DNA of 64,000 bases from Fluviicoccus sp. (GTDB lineage: Bacteria; Pseudomonadota; Gammaproteobacteria; Pseudomonadales; Moraxellaceae), in the NCBI RefSeq assembly GCF_030646115.1, contig NZ_JAUSMX010000005.1, positions 153,829-217,828 on the forward strand. The letters are read 5' to 3'. A model generated the notes under the pieces. That model did no database searches. It saw nothing but the letters and a program-made list of their open reading frames with translations, and had not been told where the DNA came from. A program made the translations under genes and the position numbers. Positions 29,721 through 38,121 of this stretch are shown one piece after another. The number at the start of each line of letters is the position of its first letter. Within the stretch, counting starts at the first letter, position 1.

Positions 29721-30461
29721 ATGTCGAATCAGCGCGATGCGGACCAGACGCCCTTGGGCGATTGCCGTTTCTGCCGTTTTCGCACCGAGCTGCTGCTGAG
29801 CGGGCGTTGCCATCCCGGCGATGCCTGCGTGGCGGTGAACAGCGGGCGGCAGATTGACCGTTTTTTCCGGGCGAATCCGCAGTTCGCGGCCTTGTATCTG
29901 CGCGATGCCTTCTGGGAGCGCCGGGCGATTGCGGTGCGCTATGCGCCGGTGGAGCGGCTGGAGCCGATGATTCATGACAGCGACGAGGCGGTGCGGCGGG
30001 CTGTGGCGTATCGCCTGCCCCGCGAGCAGTTGGGTTTGCTGATGGCGGATGAGGATCGGGAGGTGCGGATTACGGTGGCGGACCGTTTGCCGCTGGAGCA
30101 GCTGGAGGCGATGGCGAAGGATTCGGATTATCTGGTGCGGGCGTATGTGGTGCAGCGTTTGCCGGCGGGCCGATTGTTCCGGTTTATGCGGGATGAGGAC
30201 CGGCATGTGCGGAAGCTGGTGGCGCAGCGTTTGCCGGCGGAGAGTCTGGGGTTGATGGCGGGTGATCCGGAGCCGGAGGTGCGGCGGTTGGTGGCGTCGC
30301 GGTTGCAGGGTGAGGATGTGGTGGAGTTTTTGTCGGATGGGGATTGGACGGTGCGGTTGGCGGCGGTGGGGAATGCGCCGGTTGCGGCGTTGAAGGCGCT
30401 GGCTGGGGAGAGTGATCCTGAGGTGTTGGCGGCGATTGGGGAGAGGTTGAAAGTTGAGTGA
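29721..30461 (+). CDS. leucine-rich-repeat-variant (LRV) Fe-S protein
   Basis: A 246-residue protein with an N-terminal cysteine cluster (CRFCRFRTELLLSGRC then C at about residue 37), which in the Azotobacter homologue holds a [4Fe-4S] centre, followed by about seven repeats of 24 residues of the type D-x-x-x-x-VR-x-x-VA-x-RLP. The alternating alpha/3-10 LRV solenoid is probably a protein-binding surface. It ends the nifHDKTY operon. Codon use becomes markedly C-poor and G-rich in the 3' half, unlike the nif genes before it. Confidence 0.88.
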   Translation: MSNQRDADQTPLGDCRFCRFRTELLLSGRCHPGDACVAVNSGRQIDRFFRANPQFAALYLRDAFWERRAIAVRYAPVERLEPMIHDSDEAVRRAVAYRLPREQLGLLMADEDREVRITVADRLPLEQLEAMAKDSDYLVRAYVVQRLPAGRLFRFMRDEDRHVRKLVAQRLPAESLGLMAGDPEPEVRRLVASRLQGEDVVEFLSDGDWTVRLAAVGNAPVAALKALAGESDPEVLAAIGERLKVE

Positions 30462-30470
30462 TTCCCGAAT

Positions 30471-30614
30471 GTAGGATGGGTTGAGGCACGAAACCCATCA
30501 ACCGACTTCAAAAGAATAAAGAGTTATTTTAATTTTTAATGCGCAAATTATATTTTAGAAAATGGGATTCGTGTTTGGTCGAGATGATGGGTTTCGTGCC
30601 TCAACCCATCCTAC
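30471..30614. repeat. inverted REP pair 1 (BIME) left of the RAYT gene
   Basis: REP copy 1 (plus, 30471-30503) starts GTAGGATGGGTTGAGGCACG and folds as GATGGGTT/AACCCATC; copy 2 (minus, 30583-30614) is its inverse. The 80-bp AT-rich core carries AAAAGAATAAAGAG near copy 1 and CGTGTTTGGTCGAG near copy 2. A GTAG tetranucleotide precedes the hairpin, the mark recognised by RAYT nucleases. Confidence 0.9.
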
Positions 30615-31092
30615 GGGATTTATTATAATTCCGGTGTAATGATGAATATGGCCAATCCGCCTCGGATATTACCCAACCGTGTTTCACCGGATTGAAATGG
30701 ATATAATCAACATGGGCCTTGAAATCCGCCTCATCCCGAATCCGGTGTTCCCAGAAACGGCGTTGCCAAATTCCCCTTTCAGCCTTTGATTCCCGGCTTT
30801 GGGTAAAAAGCTCATCGTCCTGATAAGGCAGCTGATGTGAAAATCGCGTCTTGATGAGCCGCCACCGCCGGGAAAAGTCATGATCGTCGTCCGGCAAGGT
30901 CCAGATGCAATGCAGATGCTCCGGCATCACGGCGATGGCATCGATGGTGAACGGATGTTTTTGTCGCACATGGCGGAAGGATTCGCGCAACAGATCGATG
31001 TGCCTGACCAGCAGGTCGGATTTCCGGTTGGCCAGATTGACGGTGAAGAACCAGGTTCCACCGATGGTGCGGTCCCGACGATAATTGGTCAT
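30601..31092 (-). CDS. REP-associated tyrosine transposase (RAYT)
   Basis: A 163-residue Y1-type (HUH) nuclease. The metal-binding HLH is in VMPEHLHCIWTLP near residue 60 and the catalytic Tyr is in VDYIHFNPVKHGW near residue 130. RAYTs cut and mobilise REP hairpins as single strands. The stop codon and last four residues (RRMG) are encoded by REP copy 2 itself. I chose the ATG at 31092 (MTNYRRD, family-typical start) over one two codons upstream; a GGAG-like AAGGAG site precedes it. Confidence 0.9.
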   Translation of the reverse strand: MTNYRRDRTIGGTWFFTVNLANRKSDLLVRHIDLLRESFRHVRQKHPFTIDAIAVMPEHLHCIWTLPDDDHDFSRRWRLIKTRFSHQLPYQDDELFTQSRESKAERGIWQRRFWEHRIRDEADFKAHVDYIHFNPVKHGWVISEADWPYSSLHRNYNKSRRMG

Positions 31093-31181
31093 GAGCAACT
31101 CCTTTTGCCGGGCGATATGTTATCGCAAGATTTAATTTTATTCAATTCCGGTTATTATTTAAATTACCGATTATTAATACC

Positions 31182-31333
31182 GTAGGATGGGTTGAGGCAC
31201 GAAACCCATCATCTCGACCAAACACGATATTCAATTGAAAACCCGCATATCCAATATTTATTTTGGGAAGTTATATATAATTCTTTATTCTTTTTGGGGT
31301 GGTTGATGGGTTTCGTGCCTCAACCCATCCTAC
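31182..31333. repeat. inverted REP pair 2 (BIME) right of the RAYT gene
   Basis: REP copy 3 (plus, 31182-31213) and copy 4 (minus, 31303-31333) enclose a core with CTCGACCAAACACG then TTCTTTATTCTTTTT. This is the reverse complement arrangement of pair 1, so the RAYT gene is framed by two inverted copies of the same 145-150 bp unit. Copy 4 ends 30 bp before the nifE NifA site. Confidence 0.9.
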
Positions 31334-31362
31334 ATCCACGATTGTCGCATCGACTCGGCCCC

Positions 31363-31378
31363 TGTCACAAACCCGACA
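31363..31378. promoter_or_regulatory. NifA upstream activator site of nifE
   Basis: TGTCACAAACCCGACA is an exact TGT-N10-ACA site, about 65 bp before the nifE -24 element. Only one exact site is seen here, unlike the pairs at nifB, nifL/rnf, nifH and nifF. Confidence 0.75.
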
Positions 31379-31441
31379 ATCCCCCCACCCCCCGACAAAC
31401 CCTCCCCCCAATTTCCCCATAAAATTCAACACCTACCCCTC

Positions 31442-31457
31442 TGGCACTCCCCTTGCA
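31442..31457 (+). promoter_or_regulatory. sigma-54 promoter of nifENX operon
   Basis: TGGCACTCCCCTTGCA is a perfect match to the consensus TGGCAC-N5-TTGCA. Transcription should start near 31468, 33 bases before the nifE ATG. The surrounding 150 bp are strikingly C-rich on this strand. Confidence 0.92.
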
Positions 31458-31500
31458 ACTCCCCCCTCAACCCCCGGCCCACCGCCAACCCGAGGTGCGC

Positions 31501-32931
31501 ATGAAAGCCAAAGACATCGCCGAACTGCTCAACGAACCGGCCTGCAGCCACAACCACAAAGAAAAATCCGGCTGCGCCAAAGCCAAACCAGGCGCCACCG
31601 ACGGCGGCTGCTCCTTCGACGGCGCCCAGATCGCCCTGCTGCCCATCGCCGACGTCGCCCACCTCGTTCACGGGCCCATCGCCTGTGCCGGCAGCTCCTG
31701 GGACAACCGCGGCACCCGCAGCAGCGGCGCCACCCTCTACCGCATCGGCATGACCACCGACCTCACCGAACAGGACGTCATCATGGGCCGGGCGGAAAAA
31801 CGCCTGTTCCACGCCATCAAACAAGCCATCGACACCCACGCCCCCCCCGCCGTCTTCGTCTACAACACCTGCGTCCCCGCCCTCATCGGCGACGACATCG
31901 ACGCCGTCTGCAAGGCCGCCACCGAACGCTGGGGCACGCCCGTGGTGCCGGTGGACGCCGCCGGTTTCTATGGCACCAAGAACCTGGGCAACCGCATTGC
32001 CGGGGAAGCGATGGTCAAATACGTGGTCGGCACCCGCGAGCCCGACCCGCTGCCCGCCGCCGCCCGCCGCGACGGCATCACTGTCCACGACGTCAACCTG
32101 GTGGGGGAATACAACATTGCCGGGGAGTTCTGGCATGTGCTGCCGCTGTTGGACGAACTGGGCCTGCGCGTACTGTGCACCCTCTCCGGCGACGCCCGTT
32201 TCCGCGAAGTGCAGACCATGCACCGCGCCAAGGTCAACATGATGGTCTGCTCCAAGGCCATGATCAACGTCGCCCGCAAGCTGCAGGATACATTCGGCAC
32301 GCCCTGGTTTGAAGGCAGCTTCTACGGCATCAGCGACACCTCGCAATCCCTGCGTGATTTCGCCCGGCTGATCGGCGATGACGACCTCACCGCCCGCACC
32401 GAAGCGCTGATCGAACGCGAGGAAAGCCGCATCCGCGCAATGCTGGAACCGTGGCGGGCGCGGTTGGAAGGCAAGCGGGTGCTGCTCTACACCGGCGGCG
32501 TCAAGTCATGGTCTGTGATATCCGCCCTGCAGGATCTGGGCATGAAGGTGGTGGCCACCGGCACCAAGAAATCCACCGAGGAAGACAAGGCGCGCATCCG
32601 CGAGCTGATGGGTGATGACGTGAAGATGCTGGATGAAGGCAACCCGCGCATCCTGCTGAAGACGGTGGAGGACTACCGTGCCGATATCCTCATCGCCGGG
32701 GGCCGCAATATGTACACGGCGCTGAAGGCGCGCATTCCCTTCCTCGACATCAACCAGGAGCGCGAGTTCGGTTATGCCGGATATGACGGCATGCTGGAGC
32801 TGGTGCGGCAACTGTGCCTGACCCTGGAAAGCCCGGTGTGGAAGGCGGTGCGCCGTCCCGCGCCATGGAGCAGTCCGCATGCGGTGGGCACGCCCCTCAC
32901 CGCCCCCGTTCCCTCTGTTGCCGGAGCCTGA
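31501..32931 (+). CDS. nifE: FeMo-cofactor scaffold protein NifE
   Basis: A 476-residue NifD homologue. With NifN it forms the scaffold on which NifB-co gains Mo and homocitrate. Conserved Cys lie in [33 protein letters not shown] and [12 protein letters not shown]; the C-terminal [16 protein letters not shown] is typical. ATG follows GAGGTGCGC. The first 400 bp are C-rich and G-poor on the coding strand, contrasting with lrv upstream. The C-terminal 25 residues are Pro/Ala-rich. Confidence 0.97.
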   Translation: MKAKDIAELLNEPACSHNHKEKSGCAKAKPGATDGGCSFDGAQIALLPIADVAHLVHGPIACAGSSWDNRGTRSSGATLYRIGMTTDLTEQDVIMGRAEKRLFHAIKQAIDTHAPPAVFVYNTCVPALIGDDIDAVCKAATERWGTPVVPVDAAGFYGTKNLGNRIAGEAMVKYVVGTREPDPLPAAARRDGITVHDVNLVGEYNIAGEFWHVLPLLDELGLRVLCTLSGDARFREVQTMHRAKVNMMVCSKAMINVARKLQDTFGTPWFEGSFYGISDTSQSLRDFARLIGDDDLTARTEALIEREESRIRAMLEPWRARLEGKRVLLYTGGVKSWSVISALQDLGMKVVATGTKKSTEEDKARIRELMGDDVKMLDEGNPRILLKTVEDYRADILIAGGRNMYTALKARIPFLDINQEREFGYAGYDGMLELVRQLCLTLESPVWKAVRRPAPWSSPHAVGTPLTAPVPSVAGA

Positions 32932-32933
32932 CC

Positions 32934-34319
32934 ATGGCCGAACTGATCAGCCGCAAGAAAGCCCTCGCCGTCAGTCCGCTCAAGGTCAGTTCGACGGTAG
33001 GCGCCGCCCTCGCCTTTCTCGGCCTGCACCGCAGCATGCCGCTGATGCACGGTTCACAGGGCTGCACCGCCTTCGCCAAGGTCTTCTTCGTGCGTCATTT
33101 CCGCGAGCCGGTGCCCTTGCAGACCACGGCCATGGATCAGGTGGGCTCCATCATGGGCGCGGACGACAACATCATCGAGGCTTTGCGTGTGATTTGCGAG
33201 AAACAGCAACCGGCCGTGATCGGCCTGGTCACCACCGGTCTGGCGGAAACGCAGGGCTGTGACATCCAGCGGGCGGTGAAGGATTTCCGCGCCGAGTATC
33301 CCGAGTATGCAGGCCATGCCGTGGTGGCGGTAAACACCCCGGATTACACCGGCAGTTTTGAAAGCGGTTATGCGCTGGCGGTGAAAGGCATGCTGGACTC
33401 GCTGGTGCGCGATGACACCGGCCGCAGCGGTTTGCGGCCGAAACAGGTGAATGTGCTGTGCGGGGCCAACCTGACGCCGGGTGATCTGGAGTTTGTCAGC
33501 GAGAGCATCGAGAGCTTCGGCCTGCGGGCGCTGCTGGTGCCGGACCTGTCCGGATCGCTGGACGGTCATCTGGATGATGCCCCCTTCAATGCGCTGACTA
33601 CCGGCGGCCTGACGCTGGCCGACCTCGCCACGGTCAATGACAGTCTGGCGACGCTGGTGATCGGCGCCAGCATGAATGAGGCCGCCGATGTGCTGCGCCG
33701 CAAGACCGGCGTGCCGGACTTCCGTTTTGGACACCTGATGGGGCTGGATGCGGTGGATGACTGGCTGATGACGCTGAGCCGTCTCAGCGGGCAGCCGGTG
33801 CCGGGGCGCTGGCAGCGTCACCGCCGGCAATTGCAGGACGCCATGCTCGACACCCATTTCATGCTGGGCGACGCCCGCATCGCCCTGGGTGGCGACCCGG
33901 ATCTGGTGCTGGGCTTCGACAAACTGTTGCGCAACATGGGCGCGCATACCGCGGCCGCCGTGGTGCCCGCCCGTTCCACGGCGCTGGTGCTGGACGGCCC
34001 GGACACGGTGCAGATCGGCGATCTGGAGGATCTGGAACAGGCCGCGCGCCGGGGCCGGGCGCAGGTGCTGATCTGCAACAGCCATGCGGTGGAAACGGCG
34101 CAGCGGCTGGACATCCCGCTGTTGCGCGCCGGGTTTCCGCAATACGACCTGCTGGGCGGTTTCCAGCGCCAGTGGTTCGGCTATCGCGGCACGCAGCAGG
34201 CGCTGTTCGATCTGGCCAACCTCATTGTCGGGCATCACTCCGGCATTGCCCCCTATCACTCCGTCTACGCGCAAAAGACCGATGCGGCGGATGCCGCCCG
34301 GCCCTCCCGGAGGCACTGA
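32934..34319 (+). CDS. nifN: FeMo-cofactor scaffold protein NifN
   Basis: A 461-residue NifK homologue, partner of NifE. It begins [20 protein letters not shown], followed by [24 protein letters not shown], and carries [11 protein letters not shown] and [10 protein letters not shown] late. The ATG at 32934 is 2 bp after the nifE stop; the upstream open frame is a nifE shadow. The two proteins form an alpha2beta2 complex in the cytoplasm. Confidence 0.97.
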   Translation: MAELISRKKALAVSPLKVSSTVGAALAFLGLHRSMPLMHGSQGCTAFAKVFFVRHFREPVPLQTTAMDQVGSIMGADDNIIEALRVICEKQQPAVIGLVTTGLAETQGCDIQRAVKDFRAEYPEYAGHAVVAVNTPDYTGSFESGYALAVKGMLDSLVRDDTGRSGLRPKQVNVLCGANLTPGDLEFVSESIESFGLRALLVPDLSGSLDGHLDDAPFNALTTGGLTLADLATVNDSLATLVIGASMNEAADVLRRKTGVPDFRFGHLMGLDAVDDWLMTLSRLSGQPVPGRWQRHRRQLQDAMLDTHFMLGDARIALGGDPDLVLGFDKLLRNMGAHTAAAVVPARSTALVLDGPDTVQIGDLEDLEQAARRGRAQVLICNSHAVETAQRLDIPLLRAGFPQYDLLGGFQRQWFGYRGTQQALFDLANLIVGHHSGIAPYHSVYAQKTDAADAARPSRRH

Positions 34320-34321
34320 CC

Positions 34322-34798
34322 ATGACCGCTCCCACCCGGAAACTGCAGGTGCTGGATGACGAGAACGACGGCACCTTCCTCAATGTCGCCTTCGCCACTT
34401 CGGACCGACAGCACGTGGACCAGCACTTCGGCTCGGCGCGCTCCTTCGCCATTTACGGCGTCAATCCCGAGCGGGCGCAGCTGTTCACCATCACCGAGTT
34501 CGGCGATCTCAGCCAGGACGGCAACGAGGACAAGCTGGTCAGCAAGATTGCGATGCTTGACGGCTGTATTGCCGTCTATTGCCGGGCCTGCGGCGCGTCC
34601 GCCGTGCGCCAGTTGACGGCCATGGGCATCCAGCCGGTGAAGGTGCCGGAAAACGCCGCGATCCCGGAGCTGATCGAGGCCTTGCAGGCCGAACTGCGCG
34701 CAGGCCCCTCCAGCTGGCTGGCCAAGGCCATTGCGCGGCAACAGAGCCAGACCGACTCCCGCTTCGACGCGATGGAAGCCGAAGGCTGGCAGGACTGA
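34322..34798 (+). CDS. nifX: NifX, FeMo-cofactor precursor carrier
   Basis: A 158-residue protein that shuttles NifB-co and VK-cluster between NifB and NifEN. It has the family motif VDQHFGSARSFAIYGV with the candidate His near residue 40, and GASAVRQLTAMGIQPVKV. Start ATG is 2 bp after the nifN stop. The C-terminal tail contains SSWLAKAIARQ, like NifY and NafY. Confidence 0.95.
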   Translation: MTAPTRKLQVLDDENDGTFLNVAFATSDRQHVDQHFGSARSFAIYGVNPERAQLFTITEFGDLSQDGNEDKLVSKIAMLDGCIAVYCRACGASAVRQLTAMGIQPVKVPENAAIPELIEALQAELRAGPSSWLAKAIARQQSQTDSRFDAMEAEGWQD

Positions 34799-34829
34799 TT
34801 TTTCCCACACACAGGCAGAGGAAACCCTG

Positions 34830-35321
34830 ATGAACATGTTTACCCTGGAACAGACCGCCCCTGAAGTCGTCGCGGAAGACGATCCGGCGCTGCAATTGCC
34901 CTTCGTCAAGCAAATGGTGGTGCAGCTGCGCGCCATGGACGGTTATGGCGCTTATGACACCTGGAAGGACGCCCGCGTGCTGGACCCGCTGGTGCTGACC
35001 AAGGAACGGCGCAAGGCAATCCCGGTGGTCGGCGATCCCGACGAAACCACCTTGTCGCGGGTAAAAGCCTATTACAACGCGCTGGCGCAGACGCTGGAAA
35101 AGCAGACCGGTCTGCTGGCGGTGCCGGTGATCAACATCACCCACGAAGGCTTCGGCCGCGCGCTGATCCTGGTCGGCAAACTGGTGGCGCTGGACAAGAC
35201 CCTGCGCGATGTCCACCGCTTCGGCTTCGACAGCCTGGAAAAGATGACCGAGGACGCCGAGAAGCTGCTGGCCAAGGCCAAGCTGCTGGTGGACGAAAAC
35301 CGCACGGTTGCCGAACTCTGA
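34830..35321 (+). CDS. NifX-associated protein (DUF269)
   Basis: A 163-residue helical protein of the DUF269/NifX-associated family, beginning MNMFTLEQTAPEVV with LPFVKQMVVQLRAMDGYG(A)YDTW as the strong family signature. It always accompanies nifENX and its role is unknown. The ATG at 34830 has CAGAGGAAACC upstream. No cysteine. Confidence 0.92.
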   Translation: MNMFTLEQTAPEVVAEDDPALQLPFVKQMVVQLRAMDGYGAYDTWKDARVLDPLVLTKERRKAIPVVGDPDETTLSRVKAYYNALAQTLEKQTGLLAVPVINITHEGFGRALILVGKLVALDKTLRDVHRFGFDSLEKMTEDAEKLLAKAKLLVDENRTVAEL

Positions 35322-35334
35322 GGGAGGACAGGTC

Positions 35335-35541
35335 ATGAGCCCCGAGGAACTGAAAGCGCTGCAAAAGGAGGTCAGCACCCGCAAGCGCATCGCCACCGAC
35401 TGCGCCTCGAAAGTGCACGATCTGGTGGAAGACCGCCTGTGGTCGGCCTACGCCGAACTGCCGGAACTGGCGCGGCAAACCGTGGAAGCCTGCGAAGCCT
35501 GGCAGGCGGCCAAGGTCAATCTGGAACAGGCCGGAGGTTGA
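35335..35541 (+). CDS. CCE_0567 family metalloprotein (DUF683)
   Basis: A 68-residue two-helix hairpin, MSPEELKALQKEVSTRKRIATD and so on, with the conserved C-A-S-K-V-H-D-L-V-E. Family members from cyanobacteria and nif clusters bind metal at Cys/His positions and may help FeMo-co synthesis. GGGAGGAC precedes the ATG; it sits 14 bp after the DUF269 gene and 4 bp before the ferredoxin. Confidence 0.9.
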   Translation: MSPEELKALQKEVSTRKRIATDCASKVHDLVEDRLWSAYAELPELARQTVEACEAWQAAKVNLEQAGG

Positions 35542-35545
35542 CCCC

Positions 35546-35848
35546 ATGAGCGACACGATTATTGGCCGCACCCGGGGCGGCGCAACGTGGACCCCCGAGT
35601 TCGTGACGGCGCTGGATGCGAAAAAGTGCATCGGTTGCGGCCGCTGCTACAAGGTCTGCCCGCGCGATGTCTTTGAGCTGGTGGATCGCGGCGAAGTGCT
35701 GGCGGCGGACGATGACGACGACTTTTATGACGATGATGACGAAATGAAAGTCATGACCCTGAAGGACGCCATGGACTGCATCGGCTGCATGTCCTGCTCC
35801 CGCGTCTGCCCCAAGCAGTGCCACACTCACGAAGCCCTGCCGGGCTGA
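35546..35848 (+). CDS. fdxB: nif-specific ferredoxin III (FdxB)
   Basis: A 100-residue 2[4Fe-4S] ferredoxin. Cluster motifs are CIGCGRCYKVCP (about 28-39) and CIGCMSCSRVCP (about 78-89). Between them is a very acidic loop with DDDDDFYDDDDE. FdxB-type ferredoxins accompany nifENX and serve nitrogenase or its cofactor assembly. GGAGG just upstream. Confidence 0.93.
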   Translation: MSDTIIGRTRGGATWTPEFVTALDAKKCIGCGRCYKVCPRDVFELVDRGEVLAADDDDDFYDDDDEMKVMTLKDAMDCIGCMSCSRVCPKQCHTHEALPG

Positions 35849-35863
35849 CCGGAGAACCCCGCT

Positions 35864-36190
35864 ATGCCCAGACCGGAACAGCATATCTTCATCTGCACCC
35901 AGCGCCGTGCGGACGGACACCCGCGCAGTAGTTGCGCCGGGGCGCGCAACAGCGAAGCCTTGTACACCGCTTTCGCCGAAGCGCTGATCCAGCGCAACCT
36001 GCAAAACCGCATCGCTCTCACTTCCACCGGCTGCCTTGGGCCGTGCCAGGCCGGGGCCAATGTGCTGGTCTATCCCGGTGCAGTGATGTACAGCTGGATC
36101 GAAGCGGCGGATGCCGCAAAGATCATCGAGCAGCACATCCTGGGTGGAACGCCTTGGGCTGACAAGCTGACACCCGCCGAGTTGTGGTGA
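35864..36190 (+). CDS. thioredoxin-like [2Fe-2S] ferredoxin
   Basis: A 108-residue ferredoxin of the thioredoxin-fold class (Azotobacter FeS protein / Aquifex Fd type). The ligands would be the Cys of IFICTQRR, the Cys of SSCAGARN, and the two in [18 protein letters not shown]-like [13 protein letters not shown] completes the family pattern. It follows fdxB by 15 bp with a GGAG site. Its electron partner in nitrogen fixation is not defined. Confidence 0.9.
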   Translation: MPRPEQHIFICTQRRADGHPRSSCAGARNSEALYTAFAEALIQRNLQNRIALTSTGCLGPCQAGANVLVYPGAVMYSWIEAADAAKIIEQHILGGTPWADKLTPAELW

Positions 36191-36195
36191 GCGCC

Positions 36196-36573
36196 ATGAA
36201 CCGGAGCCAGACCGTCATTGATGCTTTTCCCGACGAAGCCGAGCTGCTGTCCCGGATAGAAAGGGCTTTCAGCCTGGTACTGCAAAGGGTCGGGGCCACC
36301 CGGGTACTGCCCGACTCGGACGTTGCCCGCCGGGAAATCCGGCGCGATGTGTTTGACGGTAGTGAGGCCCGTTATCTGGAGTGGCGTAATGCACAGGATT
36401 TTCCCTGCGGGCATGTGCTGCTGTATCCGGACGGGCTGATCTATGCTGAGCACGATGTCCTCATCCGCCATCCCGCGCTGCCGGGCCGGTTTATTGAAGC
36501 TGTCACCGCCTGGGGGCCGTTGGGGCAACTGAAAGCCGAACTTCGGTTGCTTCCGATGCCGGGCGTTCCTTGA
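36196..36573 (+). CDS. unknown protein in the nifENX operon
   Basis: A 125-residue acidic-to-neutral protein, MNRSQTVIDAFPDEAELLSR. I do not recognise its family. It has one Cys (DFPCGHVLLYPDG), which follows an amphipathic helix, and a C-terminal helix with WGPLGQLKAEL. The ATG at 36196 lies 5 bp after the ferredoxin stop; GTG codons at 36184 and 36187 overlap that gene and are less likely. It overlaps the next start (TGATG), so it is clearly translated as part of the nif operon. Confidence 0.72.
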   Translation: MNRSQTVIDAFPDEAELLSRIERAFSLVLQRVGATRVLPDSDVARREIRRDVFDGSEARYLEWRNAQDFPCGHVLLYPDGLIYAEHDVLIRHPALPGRFIEAVTAWGPLGQLKAELRLLPMPGVP

Positions 36574-37322
36574 TGGCCGCTGACCTCTACGACTGGCTGT
36601 TATCGCAATCGGAACTGGCCACGGGCACGGTATCGCGAGTGTTGCTGGGCCTGCAATGGACTCTGGCGGACGTCAATGGCGGAACCGGGCTGGCCTTCAG
36701 TCCGTTGGACTCCCCTCGCACCCTGCCCTGGCCCGGCACGCTGGCCGGACGGCCGGTAACGGAACTGGCATCCTGGTTGCGCCATAAGTCGGCGGCCGAC
36801 GCGGCCGTGGGGCTGGCGGTAATCAATGCAGCCCTGAATCCGGGATCGCCGCTGCTGGCGCAGGCCACCGTGCTGACCTGCGCTGCCGATCCGCATTTGC
36901 GGGTGTTCGAGCACTTCAGCGAGCAGGTGCGCGGCCGGAAGGTCGTGGTCGTCGGACGCTATCCGGGGCTGGACCGGCTGTGGGCCGACCTGCCCTATCA
37001 ATGTCTGGAACGGCGGCCGCAAGCCGGGGATTTGCCGGAAAGCGCCGCACCGGAGGTGCTGGCGGCGGCGGACTGGGTGTTCATCACGGCGAGCAGTCTG
37101 GCCAACGGCACCTTGCCCCGGTTGCTGGAATGGTCGCAGAACGCGTGCGTGGTGCTGATGGGGCCCAGCCTGCCGTGGCTGCCGGGGTGGCGTCAGTTAG
37201 GGGTGGATTATCTGGCCGGGGTCGGCGTCGGTTCGTCGTCTGTGCTGTGGCAGACCGTGGCGGAAGGCGGCGGGACGCGGATTTTCGGGGAGGGTGTGGA
37301 GTATCGGGTAGCGGCGCTCTAA
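36573..37322 (+). CDS. DUF364-like protein (putative Rossmann, metal-chelatase-like)
   Basis: A 249-residue protein. The first half has an enolase-N-terminal-like segment with GLAVINAALN; the second half has a Rossmann stretch, GRKVVVVGRYPGLDRL, and ADWVFITASSLANGTLPRLLEWS. This layout fits the DUF4213/DUF364 family, found near metal-cofactor and siderophore genes. Its ATG overlaps the preceding stop. As last gene of the nifENX operon it may handle a metal or cofactor intermediate; that is inference. The last 80 bp are unusually G-rich and C-poor. Confidence 0.75.
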   Translation: MAADLYDWLLSQSELATGTVSRVLLGLQWTLADVNGGTGLAFSPLDSPRTLPWPGTLAGRPVTELASWLRHKSAADAAVGLAVINAALNPGSPLLAQATVLTCAADPHLRVFEHFSEQVRGRKVVVVGRYPGLDRLWADLPYQCLERRPQAGDLPESAAPEVLAAADWVFITASSLANGTLPRLLEWSQNACVVLMGPSLPWLPGWRQLGVDYLAGVGVGSSSVLWQTVAEGGGTRIFGEGVEYRVAAL

Positions 37323-37359
37323 TATCAGTCAACATGCGTGATCACCCGGTGAAGCAAAC

Positions 37360-37707
37360 ATGCCCTACGAATCCCACGACGCCTATATTGCCACCGTCCC
37401 GCCAGAATCGCGCGCCCGGCTCGAAGCCATTCAAACGCTCGTCGAAAGGCGGCTTCCCAGTGCAAGCCGATGCATCGGCTACAACATGCCCGCTTTCCGT
37501 GGGAAACGGATCTTTTTCTATTTCGCCGCCTTCAAAAAGCACATCGGCATCTATCCGCCACTGACACAGGATGTGGAATTGATTGCGGAACTCGCGCCCT
37601 GGCGGGGGCCAAAAGGCAATCTGTCTTTTCCGCTGAACCAGCCATTGCCTGTAGACCTGATTGGCCGGGTGGCGGAAGCGCTGTACCGGGAATATGAAGC
37701 AAGGTAG
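37360..37707 (+). CDS. DUF1801 family (YdhG/iron-chaperone-like) protein
   Basis: A 115-residue protein with YNMPAFRGKRIFFYFAAFKKHIGIYP and PLTQD near the middle, the pattern of DUF1801 proteins, some of which act as iron chaperones related to frataxin-like proteins. It begins 37 bp after the DUF364-like gene and could share its transcript. Composition differs slightly (less GC) from the nif genes. Function not settled. Confidence 0.78.
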   Translation: MPYESHDAYIATVPPESRARLEAIQTLVERRLPSASRCIGYNMPAFRGKRIFFYFAAFKKHIGIYPPLTQDVELIAELAPWRGPKGNLSFPLNQPLPVDLIGRVAEALYREYEAR

Positions 37708-37749
37708 GCGTTATAATAAATTGATAAGCCCTCACACTCGGAGATCGCC

Positions 37750-38013
37750 ATGACCAGCAGTCCGAAATGTCAAAGTTGCGGTATGCCACTGACAGCCGAC
37801 CCTAAAGGCGGCGGCACCAACGCCGACGGCTCGTTGAGTCGCGAATATTGCAGCTACTGCTACGTCAACGGGGCGCTGGTTAACCCCGACATGACATTGG
37901 AAGAGATGAAGGCGCTGGTGGTGGACAAACTGCAGGAAAAGGGTGTTCCACGGTTCATCGGCAAGTTCTTTGCCCTCGGCCTGCCGCGGTTGAAACGCTG
38001 GCGGAAGCATTAA
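37750..38013 (+). CDS. putative zinc-ribbon protein (Zn_ribbon_2 type)
   Basis: An 87-residue protein with CQSCGMPL near the N-terminus and EYCSYCYVNG about 30 residues later, giving a four-Cys zinc ribbon, then a helical, basic C-terminus. Such small proteins occur singly or fused to AraC-type effector domains; the partner is unknown. A CGGAGATCGCC site precedes the ATG. The following 108 bp contain only a 27-codon frame ending at 38118 that I do not call. Confidence 0.75.
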   Translation: MTSSPKCQSCGMPLTADPKGGGTNADGSLSREYCSYCYVNGALVNPDMTLEEMKALVVDKLQEKGVPRFIGKFFALGLPRLKRWRKH

Positions 38014-38121
38014 CGCCCCATTGAGCGGGATTTGATGGAAAGTCGGCTGATGGCTTTCGGGATGGGGTTCATGCTGGCGGTGCCGGGGCTGGCGGCGAGG
38101 GTTCGGGGGATTCGCTAGCCC

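Larger units (their letters stand above)
30471..31333 (-). mobile_element. RAYT-REP island between lrv and nifE
   Basis: An 863-bp unit made of the RAYT gene and both REP pairs, clearly more AT-rich than the nif genes on either side. It occupies all the space between 9 bp after the lrv stop and 30 bp before the nifE activator site. No flanking target duplication is evident. Confidence 0.75.

Noticed and set aside
38035..38118. Short plus-strand frame of 27 codons after the zinc-ribbon gene
   Set aside because: No ribosome site and too short to support; perhaps a remnant of a lost gene.
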